Shown one piece after another: positions 54,419 through 62,491 of a DNA stretch of 64,000 nucleotides. The notes below the pieces were generated by a model, which did not search any database, was not told the origin of the DNA, and saw nothing but the letters and a program-made list of their open reading frames with translations. Position numbers and translations under genes: made by a program. Within the stretch, counting starts at the first letter, position 1, and each line of letters opens with the position of its first letter. Source of the DNA: JACMLD01 sp039916305 (lineage in GTDB: Bacteria > Bacteroidota > Bacteroidia > Chitinophagales > Chitinophagaceae); the NCBI GenBank assembly GCA_039916305.1, contig JBDSLR010000015.1, forward strand, positions 62,001 to 126,000, written 5' to 3'.

Positions 54419-56017
54419 TTAACTTTCCATCAGCCTGGCCTCTTCCAAATCCAGTTCCCATTCTTTATTTCTCAGCATTTCTTCTGAATAGGTTCTTTCC
54501 ATCCGTAATTTCTGCAATTCCTTTCTTCTCACCGATACAATCTCTATAAGCATACGCCTGTATCTTGGTAAAAAGCTGGCAGCGGCCGTCGTCTCTTCCT
54601 CTTTCAGCAATTTCTTGTTGGTAATTTCTATCATCCTTTCATACCGTTCTTTAAGACGGCGGAAGGCATCTACATCGCCTAAGTCGTCTGCATGTTCACT
54701 CTGCATGTGATCAAGTGCTGCCGTAGCGAGGCGCAGCCTTATGCCAAGTTCCTGCTCCTCGGCATTTTCTGCTTCGTCATCTTTTACCTTTAAAACCCGG
54801 ATTACGAAGGGCAGGCTGAGTCCCTGCAAAACCAGCGTAAATAAAATCACGATGAATGTAATAAATAAAATAAGGTTACGGTGTGGAAATTGCTGGCCGG
54901 TAGAAAGTGTGAGCGGTATAGACAAAGCGGAAGCCAGCGAAACCACACCCCGCATGCCGCTCCAGGCAATCACAAAAACGGATTGCCAGCTGGGCCTTTT
55001 TTCGCGCAAGCGTATTTTGCTGGATAATATTCTGGGCAGGTAGGCCCCTGGAAACATCCATATAATACGAATAACAATGGTTACCAGGCTGATTACCACA
55101 CCATATAGAATGGCCGAAGCAATAGAGTTTTGTCCAAGCCCGGCGGTTATCGCGGGCAATTGCAGGCCAATCAGAATAAAGACCAGTCCGTTTAGAAGAA
55201 AAGTAAGTGTCTGCCAGAAAGAATATACCTGTATGCGGGAATTGTAACTGAAAATTTCATGAGCGCGAAAACTTAAAAAAAGACCGCCGCTTACTACAGC
55301 CATTACACCGGAAAAGTGAAAATGCTCTGCAGCTATATACATGATATAAGGCGAAATAAGGGTAAGCGCAGTATCTATACTTCCGGTAGTAGGCAGAAAC
55401 CTGTGTACGGCATACACTATATTGGCTATAACAATGCCTACAAGAATACCTGCTACTGCAACAGTAAAGAAATCACCGGTTGCTTTCCAGAAAAAAAACT
55501 GGCCCGTCATAACGGCGGCCACCGCTACCCTGAAAACAATCAGCGAAGATGCATCGTTGATTAAGCTTTCCCCCTCCAGGATAGTGAGTACCCGTTTGGG
55601 CATACTGATGGTCTGAAAAACCGAAGCTGCTGCTACCGCATCGGGCGGTGAAATAATGCCGCCCAGTATAAAGCCCAGTGCCAGCGGAAAATCAGGTATC
55701 ATGGCGTGCGCGGTAAAGGCCACACCTGCAGACGTAAAAATGACGAGGCCAACCGCCAGCATGATAATTGGCCGTTTGTATTGCCAGAAATCTTTCCAGG
55801 AGGTGTTCCATGCGGCAGCATATAGTAATGGCGGCAGAAAAATAAGAAATACAAGGTCGGGCTGCAGGCTTATAACCCGGATGCCCGGAATAAAACCTAT
55901 TGCTAAACCAGCTATTACCAAAAAAATAGGGTAGGAGATACGCAGTTTCTCGCTTAGCATAGTCAGCATTGAACTCAGAAATAGCAGGGATAAAATAAGC
56001 AGCAGGTTCTCTTGCAT
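54419..56017 (-). CDS. CPA1-type Na+/H+ antiporter
   Basis: A 532-residue transporter with about twelve helices. The active-site helix reads LGGIISPPDAVAAASVFQTI, which contains the ion-binding Asp. LEGESLINDASSLIVFRVAV is the conserved helix 6 of NhaP-like CPA1 proteins. After the membrane part (about 420 residues) comes a cytosolic, charged, coiled-coil-like tail (QSEHADDLGDVDAFRRLKER, ending DLEEARLMES). It exports Na+ in exchange for protons and helps pH homeostasis. Its gene stands alone. Confidence 0.93.
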   Translation of the reverse strand: MQENLLLILSLLFLSSMLTMLSEKLRISYPIFLVIAGLAIGFIPGIRVISLQPDLVFLIFLPPLLYAAAWNTSWKDFWQYKRPIIMLAVGLVIFTSAGVAFTAHAMIPDFPLALGFILGGIISPPDAVAAASVFQTISMPKRVLTILEGESLINDASSLIVFRVAVAAVMTGQFFFWKATGDFFTVAVAGILVGIVIANIVYAVHRFLPTTGSIDTALTLISPYIMYIAAEHFHFSGVMAVVSGGLFLSFRAHEIFSYNSRIQVYSFWQTLTFLLNGLVFILIGLQLPAITAGLGQNSIASAILYGVVISLVTIVIRIIWMFPGAYLPRILSSKIRLREKRPSWQSVFVIAWSGMRGVVSLASALSIPLTLSTGQQFPHRNLILFITFIVILFTLVLQGLSLPFVIRVLKVKDDEAENAEEQELGIRLRLATAALDHMQSEHADDLGDVDAFRRLKERYERMIEITNKKLLKEEETTAAASFLPRYRRMLIEIVSVRRKELQKLRMERTYSEEMLRNKEWELDLEEARLMES

Positions 56018-56393
56018 AGGCCGCGAAATTAAGAAACTATCGCGAAATTTTTTGGCGCCCGGTTTGCCCCGGGACTTAAAGTAGTTAAGCTTTTTACACG
56101 AACGTTATTTTTCAATAATGAAAAGCTAATAGCCACATAGGCTGAGCATATTATTAATGCCATCATTATTGCGCACGGTATCCGCCGCGGCGCAAAACGC
56201 AGAACTATCACATGCTTGCGAATATTGTTGTCATAATGATAAATAAATTCACCATTGTTGGGGAAAATAGGTATCAATACAAGCCATATGCGGCGCTTGC
56301 ACTGGGGATGGCATACCCGGCATATTAATTGAACATTCTGTTTGCAGGAGCAAATAATAGTCATCAAATTAAGTTAACGCAAAATTTTTTATT
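56018..56393. other. Divergent intergenic region (antiporter / stress protein)
   Basis: The two flanking genes diverge, so this 376-base region should hold promoters for both. I see no supported coding frame and no clean TAnnTTTG element. Confidence 0.35.
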
Positions 56394-56873
56394 ATGCAAG
56401 AAAATACAGCAACGACAACTACCTCGGAAACCATTGAGATACTGAATGATCTGGTAGTGATTAATAATGACAGGATTGTAGGGTACGAAAGAGCATTGGA
56501 AGAAGCGAAAGATACGGATGCAGACTTAAAAGCACTTTTTACACACATGATTGATGAAAGCCGTAAAATAAGGATTGACCTGGCAGGGGAAGTACAAGCC
56601 CTCGGTGGTGAGTTTGAAGCAGGTACAACTGTAACTGGTAAATTATATCGTGCATGGATGGATGTAAGAGCAGTGTTTACCGGAAGTGACAGATACACAG
56701 TATTGGCAAATTGTGAACGCGGAGAAGATGCGGCGCAAGCTGCTTACAAAGACGCGCTGGAAGAAAATAAAATTCCAGGTTACATTCGTACTACACTGGA
56801 GGCGCAGAAGTCTATTCTACGTGCTTCGCACGATAAGGTGAAAGCTTTGCGTGATGCAGCTAAAAAAAATTAA
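56394..56873 (+). CDS. PA2169-like four-helix-bundle protein (DUF2383)
   Basis: A 159-residue protein of the PA2169/DUF2383 type, a ferritin-like-fold family frequently linked to stress. Visible are TIEILNDLVVINNDRIVGYE, AKDTDADLKALFTHMIDESR, the central GEVQALGGEFEAGTTVTGKL, and the C-terminal NKIPGYIRTTLEAQKSIL with a lysine-rich end. The length matches the family. Metal-binding residues cannot be assigned. The gene is followed 51 bases on by a strong terminator. Confidence 0.9.
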   Translation: MQENTATTTTSETIEILNDLVVINNDRIVGYERALEEAKDTDADLKALFTHMIDESRKIRIDLAGEVQALGGEFEAGTTVTGKLYRAWMDVRAVFTGSDRYTVLANCERGEDAAQAAYKDALEENKIPGYIRTTLEAQKSILRASHDKVKALRDAAKKN

Positions 56874-56924
56874 GTAGCGTTATCGCATAATTATTATTAG
56901 TAGCAATATAATTGCCCATGAAAG

Positions 56925-56960
56925 GGCCGTAGATAGAAATTTATCTACGGCCTTTATTTT
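56925..56960 (+). terminator. Rho-independent terminator
   Basis: A perfect 11-bp stem, GGCCGTAGATA and TATCTACGGCC, with loop GAAATT is followed by TTTATTTTT. It ends the PA2169-like gene. Confidence 0.94.
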
Positions 56961-57026
56961 TGCCCCGAACGGAAGAAGCCCGGCTTTCTCAAAGCATTGG
57001 ATTATCTTCCTGTTTTGAAAGTTGCT

Positions 57027-57983
57027 ATGAAAAAATACCTGCTTTTTATCAGCCCCTGCCTGGTCTTCGGGCTATTGCTGCGGGCCCAGCCCCCGGATAC
57101 CAATACACGAACCATATTATTTTTGGGCAACAGCATTACCTATGCCGGCAATTACATTGCGGATGTGGAAGCCTGTTATACTATCTGGCATGCGGAATAT
57201 AATATAGAATTCATTAATCTCGGCCTGCCAAGTGAAACGGTGTCGGGACTTTCTGAGGATGGCCATGCGGGCGGCAGGTTTCCCCGCCCGGACTTGCACG
57301 AAAGGTTGTACAGGGTATTAGCAACCGTACAACCTGATATCGTGTTTGCAAGCTATGGTATGAATGATGGCATCTACCTGCCTTTCAATACAGATCGTTT
57401 TCAGCAATACAAAAATGGGATGACCTGGCTGCATGATACCCTCGCGGTAACGGGCGCCAGGATTATTTTTATAACGCCACCTGTTTATGATGAGTTGCGG
57501 GCTGGCGCTAACGGTTATGCCAACGTGCTGGATAAATATACTGATTGGTTGCTGGCGCAAAAAAAAACGGCCGGGTGGGAAGTGGCAGACATTCACTACC
57601 CCATGAAGAAATACCTGGATGCACACCGGAAACTGGATGCCGCATTTAGAATAGATGGCTTTGCGTTGGCCAATGATGGCGTACACCCTGGTGAAGCAGG
57701 TCATTGGTTAATGGCCAGACAATTACTGATTTACCTGGGTGATAAAAAAGCTGTAAAATATTCAAGCGTAAAAATGGCCATGGCTGAATACAATAGTGGC
57801 GCAGCGCTGCTGGAACTGGTTACAGAACGGCAGCGTTTTATGAAGGATGCCTGGCTTACCGCTACGGGCCACAACCGGCCTGAAATGAAAGCCGGTATGC
57901 CATTGATCGAAGCGAAGGAAAAGGCAGCCATCATAAGCAAACGGGTGCGACTGCTGCAGCAGGAATTGAAGGAATCCCATTAG
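57027..57983 (+). CDS. Secreted SGNH/GDSL hydrolase
   Basis: A protein of about 318 residues. ATG 57027 begins a signal peptide, KKYLLFISPCLVFGLLLRAQ; the frame opens 30 bases earlier. The catalytic blocks are TILFLGNSITYAGNY (GNS instead of GDS, nucleophile Ser), the Gly region INLGLPSETVSGLS, FASYGMNDGIYLPF (block III Asn), and ANDGVHPGEAGHWL (DxxH). SGNH enzymes remove acyl or acetyl groups from polysaccharides. It lies 1.4 kb before a DUF5703 glycosidase and a second SGNH gene. Confidence 0.92.
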   Translation: MKKYLLFISPCLVFGLLLRAQPPDTNTRTILFLGNSITYAGNYIADVEACYTIWHAEYNIEFINLGLPSETVSGLSEDGHAGGRFPRPDLHERLYRVLATVQPDIVFASYGMNDGIYLPFNTDRFQQYKNGMTWLHDTLAVTGARIIFITPPVYDELRAGANGYANVLDKYTDWLLAQKKTAGWEVADIHYPMKKYLDAHRKLDAAFRIDGFALANDGVHPGEAGHWLMARQLLIYLGDKKAVKYSSVKMAMAEYNSGAALLELVTERQRFMKDAWLTATGHNRPEMKAGMPLIEAKEKAAIISKRVRLLQQELKESH

Positions 57984-58220
57984 TATTCTCCAACAAACAA
58001 TTACCTTCATGCGGGATATAAAAATTAATATTATTTGTACGGGCAGACGCAGCCGTATGCAATAAGTCATTTAATCGAAGATTGAATTTTATCCTTTTAG
58101 GTTAGTCCTCGCTGCCAGATATTTGCATTTGGCAACAACGTAACCGCTGCTCTCCCTGCCTGTCTACCGGCGCCGTTACAATTAAAATATGATTGAACTG
58201 GTTTTAGTTTTATTTTCGAC

Positions 58221-58424
58221 GTGGATAATTTACCGCAGCAATCTAAGACTAGTATGATATTCTCGGTTGGCATAATGTTGCTGGCCAATGTGGTAAGAAA
58301 ACACAAAAGCATCATTGATCATTCGCTCAACGGAAATAAATATTTGTCTGTTGCCCTTGATGGATGGATTAAAGACAGCACGGTCAATAAAAAAATAAAC
58401 CACATATTTTATACGTGGATGTAG
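58221..58424 (+). CDS. Doubtful small reading frame in the 57984-58562 gap
   Basis: This 67-codon frame starts at GTG: DNLPQQSKTSMIFSVGIMLL, then ANVVRKHKSIIDHSLNGNKY and LSVALDGWIKDSTVNKKINH. It has one hydrophobic segment and reads more protein-like than chance, but I know no family. It may be a short membrane protein or a relic. The rest of the 579-base gap holds nothing I can identify. Confidence 0.25.
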   Translation: MDNLPQQSKTSMIFSVGIMLLANVVRKHKSIIDHSLNGNKYLSVALDGWIKDSTVNKKINHIFYTWM

Positions 58425-58562
58425 CCCGTGTCTGGATCACAGGTTATTGGGTCGGTTTAAATAAAGCAGCGCTGTACCGGTAACGATAAGGCCCGGCATG
58501 TGAATACAACGGTTGCGGATGTGCGGAATCTGCACGGAATATTAAACGAATAAGGAAAACGC

Positions 58563-59348
58563 ATGCAAAAGAATTCGTCCAGGAGAACATTTCTTGCAGC
58601 TGCCACAGGGTTCACGGCAGGTTTATTGCCGTTGTCTTTATCGGCTGAGGAGGATATGGAAATTACCGTTGAAACAACTTCCCCGGATAAGGGACTTGTT
58701 TTTTTATTCCAGGGAGATTCAATTACCGATGGTAACCGTGGCCGGAATACAGACCCTAATCATATTATGGGCCACGGGTATGCATTTTCGATAGCCAGCC
58801 GGGTGGGCGCTGATTTTCCTGCTGCGGGTTATACTTTTTTTAACCGTGGCATCAGCGGCAATACCATACCTGATTTGCAACACCGGTGGCAGGCCGATAC
58901 ACTGAATATACAACCTGATGTACTGAGTATCTTAATTGGCATCAATGATACGGCTGCATTTGTAGAGAATAGGCCAGCTGCACTAGACGCTGCTGATTTT
59001 GAATCGGGTTACCGAAAACTGCTGGAATCAGCAATCGCATCAAATCCTGCTATTCTTTTTGTGCTGGGGCTTCCTTTTGTATATGCTGTTGGTAAGCGAA
59101 AGGAAAACTGGCAGCTGTGGAGCGATAGTACGGCGCAAAGGGCCGAAAAAGTTAAAAAACTGGCAACTGATTTTAATGCCGTATTGATTGATTATCCATC
59201 GATGTTTGACAAAGCAATATACAAAGCACCCGCTGATTACTGGATTTGGGATGGTATTCATCCAACTGTTCCCGCGCATGAGCTGATGGCCCGTGAATGG
59301 ATCAGGCAAACGAGCGGACGGCTGAAATTTTTGAAGCGATACGTGTAA
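58563..59348 (+). CDS. Tat-exported SGNH/GDSL hydrolase
   Basis: A 261-residue protein. The N-terminus NSSRRTFLAAATGFTAGLLP is a twin-arginine signal. The catalytic blocks are VFLFQGDSITDGNRGR with the Ser, the Gly-containing FFNRGISGNTIPDLQ, VLSILIGINDTAAFVE (Asn), and WDGIHPTVPAHELMAR (DxxH). It is an esterase of the SGNH type, probably acting on acylated sugars, as suggested by the DUF5703 glycosidase gene 96 bases downstream. It forms a likely operon with that gene. Confidence 0.93.
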   Translation: MQKNSSRRTFLAAATGFTAGLLPLSLSAEEDMEITVETTSPDKGLVFLFQGDSITDGNRGRNTDPNHIMGHGYAFSIASRVGADFPAAGYTFFNRGISGNTIPDLQHRWQADTLNIQPDVLSILIGINDTAAFVENRPAALDAADFESGYRKLLESAIASNPAILFVLGLPFVYAVGKRKENWQLWSDSTAQRAEKVKKLATDFNAVLIDYPSMFDKAIYKAPADYWIWDGIHPTVPAHELMAREWIRQTSGRLKFLKRYV

Positions 59349-59444
59349 GCAGCGTGAAAGGGCGTGCCAATTTTTTATGACCATATATCACTGATGCGCG
59401 TTTAATAAGTAATGACTGACAAAAAGATAATTGCAACAGGAACA

Positions 59445-61754
59445 ATGATAAAAATTTTAATACAGTGCACATTTTTTCTGATCGTGGCGGTACTGCCCGT
59501 GACTGCACAGTTAAACAATCTGGTAAATACCCTTGACAGGTACAATGTGGTATGGAGCAGCCAAAGTAGTCATTCGGCTGCGTCCATGCCCTGCGGTGGC
59601 GGCGATATCGGGTTGAACGTTTGGGTGGAGAAAGGCGACATACTCTTATATCTTTCGCAAAGCGGCATGTTTGATGAAAATAACCAAATGCTTAAGGCAG
59701 GCCGGGTGCGTTTACAGCTATCCGCTAATCCTTTTGGCGGCACTGACTTCAGGCAGGTGCTCCGTTTGGCAGAAGGCAGCGTACAGATCAGCGGCGGCGG
59801 CACAATGGTAACAATATGGGTAGATATATTCCGGCCCGTAATACATATGGACGTGCGGGCAGCAGTCCCGGTGACTGTTACCGCATCATATGAATCATGG
59901 CGGCATGAAGATCATATTATTCAGGGTACTGAGTTTCGCGCCAATTCTTACAAAGTTCCCCAGCAGAAAAATATACTTACAGTTAAAGACAGCATTGAAT
60001 TTAAGGCAAACGCAGTATTGTTTTATCACCGCAACCGTGTAGATATAGAAAATATATTTGATTATACCGTAAGAATGGAAGGCATGCAAACGGTAAAGGA
60101 TCAAATGTTTGATCCGCTTAGCAACAACACATTCGGCGGCAGTATGCATGGTGTCGGTATGCGCCCGGCGGGAAATGATACAGGCATATATGCCAATGCA
60201 GCGTATAAGTCGTGGCGACTTATAAGTAACCGCCCCGTACGCAATCAGCAGATAGAAATCGATTTGTTTACTGCACAAACAAAAACGCTGGCAGACTGGA
60301 AAGCGGGACTGGATGCTGTTGCAACGGATGCGGTGGACAATAAAAAAACTGCACTGTTTAAAAGCAGGCAATGGTGGAAGCAATTCTGGAACCGGAGCTA
60401 TATTTTTATTGAGGGTGCTGACAGTTTCATCAGCAGAAATTATCAGCTTTTTCGCTATATGCTGGGTTGCAATACCTATGGCCAATGGCCTACAAAATTT
60501 AATGGAGGTCTTTTTACATTTGATCCTGTTCATGTTGATACAAAATACAGTTACTCGCCTGATTTTCGGTTATGGGGTGGCGGTACTATGACGGCACAAA
60601 ACCAGCGCCTGGTGTATTTTCCAATGATCAAAAGTGGTGATTTTGATATGATGAAGCCACAATTCGATTTTTATCTGAATGCTCAGACCAATGCAGAACT
60701 GCGTAGTAAAGTGTACTGGAAACACGCGGGTGCATGCTTTACAGAACAGGTAGAAAATTTTGGATTGCCCAATGTAATGGAATATGGGTTAAACCGGCCT
60801 GCCGGCACCGATCCTGGTATGGAATACAATGCATGGCTGGAGTATGAATGGGAAACGGTGTTTGAATTTTGCCTGATGATGCTGGAAATGGAACGCTATG
60901 AAGGCCGTGATATAAGAATCTATATTCCCTTTATAGAAAGTTGCCTTAGTTTTTATGATGCACATTACCAGCAATTGGCGCGTAACAGGGGCGTAAAAGC
61001 ATTTGATGAAAAAGGGCAATATATTTTTTATCCCAGTTCAGCCGCGGAGACTTTTAAAATGACCTACAATTCTACTACTGTTATTGCGGCACTGAAAGTT
61101 ATACTGGGACGCTTGCTGGAGCTCCCGAAGCAATATTTGGACAGTGCACAAAGAGTAAAATGGAATACTATGCTAAAACGTGTTCCACCCATTCCTTTGC
61201 GTACCATAGAGGGGTACACAGTCCTGGCGCCTGCAGAAGCATGGGCGAGGGTACAGAATTCTGAAACACCGCAATTGTATCCTGTATATCCTTGGGGAAT
61301 TTATGGCGTGGGCAAACCGGGGCTGGATACTGCCATCAATACATACAAATATGATCCGCATTCGGTACAGTTCCGCAGTCATATCGGGTGGCGGCAATAC
61401 AGCATATTTGCAGCCCGTCTTGGTCTTACTGAAGAAGCGACTATACTGACCCGTGAGAAGTTTAAAAATGGTGAACACCGCTTTCCTGCTTTTTGGGGGC
61501 CAGGCTTCGACTGGACGCCTGATCACAACTGGGGGGGTGCTGCTATGATTGGCCTCCAGGAAATGCTGATGCAGGTGGATGGAAAGAAAATATATTTGCT
61601 ACCTGCATGGCCCAAGGCGTGGAATGCAAGTTTTAAACTGCATGCACCCTATAGTACCACCGTGGAAGCAACGGTGAAAGACGGCAAAATCGTCTACCTA
61701 CAAGTGCAGCCTTCCGCCAGAAAAGATGATATCATTATTATGCAGCCTGACTAA
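59445..61754 (+). CDS. Secreted DUF5703 glycoside hydrolase-like protein
   Basis: A protein of about 769 residues; ATG 59445 begins a normal signal peptide, IKILIQCTFFLIVAVLPVTA. The N-terminal DUF5703 domain has NTLDRYNVVWSSQSSHSAAS, MPCGGGDIGLNVWVEKGDIL and MLKAGRVRLQLSANPF. The following part is an alpha/alpha-barrel similar to GH95-type enzymes, with NTYGQWPTKFNGGLFTFDPV, YSPDFRLWGGGTMTAQNQRL, the glutamate-bearing GACFTEQVENFGLP, and WTPDHNWGGAAMIGLQEMLM near the end. It should cleave a plant or microbial polysaccharide, but the substrate is unproven. It is probably co-expressed with the SGNH esterase just upstream. Confidence 0.88.
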   Translation: MIKILIQCTFFLIVAVLPVTAQLNNLVNTLDRYNVVWSSQSSHSAASMPCGGGDIGLNVWVEKGDILLYLSQSGMFDENNQMLKAGRVRLQLSANPFGGTDFRQVLRLAEGSVQISGGGTMVTIWVDIFRPVIHMDVRAAVPVTVTASYESWRHEDHIIQGTEFRANSYKVPQQKNILTVKDSIEFKANAVLFYHRNRVDIENIFDYTVRMEGMQTVKDQMFDPLSNNTFGGSMHGVGMRPAGNDTGIYANAAYKSWRLISNRPVRNQQIEIDLFTAQTKTLADWKAGLDAVATDAVDNKKTALFKSRQWWKQFWNRSYIFIEGADSFISRNYQLFRYMLGCNTYGQWPTKFNGGLFTFDPVHVDTKYSYSPDFRLWGGGTMTAQNQRLVYFPMIKSGDFDMMKPQFDFYLNAQTNAELRSKVYWKHAGACFTEQVENFGLPNVMEYGLNRPAGTDPGMEYNAWLEYEWETVFEFCLMMLEMERYEGRDIRIYIPFIESCLSFYDAHYQQLARNRGVKAFDEKGQYIFYPSSAAETFKMTYNSTTVIAALKVILGRLLELPKQYLDSAQRVKWNTMLKRVPPIPLRTIEGYTVLAPAEAWARVQNSETPQLYPVYPWGIYGVGKPGLDTAINTYKYDPHSVQFRSHIGWRQYSIFAARLGLTEEATILTREKFKNGEHRFPAFWGPGFDWTPDHNWGGAAMIGLQEMLMQVDGKKIYLLPAWPKAWNASFKLHAPYSTTVEATVKDGKIVYLQVQPSARKDDIIIMQPD

Positions 61755-62099
61755 TGTTCCCGCATCCAGCGGGCTTTGCATGGAGGACGTAAAAACCCTT
61801 ATAAGGGAATGTTATGACGTTATTTTTCAATCTTTTGTGGATTATTTTACTCTACAGCTCCTGATTTACTCACACAATAAACCGGCAAGTCAATTAAAAT
61901 TTGCTTCACGTTTTCAAGTATTACAACTGCTTTTTGCCGGGAAGGGAGATTTTTAAACCTGAATTCTCAAGTCTTTTTGTTGTCTTAGCTTCCGCCTGCT
62001 GGCGGCTGCACCTCATTTCCCGCTCCACCTCCGGCAATTGCCGGCTATGGCTTTATTATTGTTCGATAAATGGTAATCGTTACTATTAATAAGCGTCCT
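61755..62099. other. Intergenic region without a supported gene
   Basis: A 345-base gap between the glycosidase and response-regulator genes. A short frame from about 61780 (MEDVKTLIRECYDVIFQSFV) is not convincing. A 5-bp hairpin, CCCGC-ATCCA-GCGGG (61759-61773), just after the glycosidase stop has no T-run. Confidence 0.4.
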
Positions 62100-62477
62100 A
62101 TGGCAGAAGATTTTGTAAACAAAAAGAAAATTGTGCTGGTGGCTGATGATGACATTGATTTACTGCAACTGGTAAAGATACAGTTGCAAAGGGCCGGATT
62201 TATTGTACATCTTTCGCTGAACGGGCAGGGTATTATTGAAATGGCTGTTGAAGATCATCCGGATGTAATATTGCTTGATATTGCCATGGATGGTATATCT
62301 GGTGGAGATATATGCAAGAAATTAAAAATGTATGATAAGACTGCATCTATACCGGTTATTATGCTCTCTGCCAATGACAATATTGAAGTGATTGCCCACA
62401 ATTGCGGGGCAAATGATTTTGTAAGGAAACCTTTTATACTGGATACAATCAGGGAGAAGATTTCGCAATTCGCCTGA
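62100..62477 (+). CDS. Single-domain response regulator
   Basis: A 125-residue receiver domain with no output domain. The start at ATG 62100 (MAEDFVNKKKIVLVADDDID) is preferred; the frame opens 30 bases earlier. The acidic pair lies in VADDDID, and the phosphoacceptor is D60 in VILLDIAMDGISGGDICKKL. The switch Thr/Ser is in IPVIMLSANDNIEVIAHNCG, and K110 is in DFVRKPF. It is CheY-like and needs an unlinked kinase. No kinase is adjacent; the nearest in the window is about 44 kb away. Confidence 0.94.
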   Translation: MAEDFVNKKKIVLVADDDIDLLQLVKIQLQRAGFIVHLSLNGQGIIEMAVEDHPDVILLDIAMDGISGGDICKKLKMYDKTASIPVIMLSANDNIEVIAHNCGANDFVRKPFILDTIREKISQFA

Positions 62478-62491
62478 GCATCTTCAGCGCA

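Noticed and set aside
61726..61956. 76-codon plus-strand frame at the end of the DUF5703 gene
   Set aside because: It overlaps the end of the DUF5703 gene in another frame and has no family-like sequence or conserved start.
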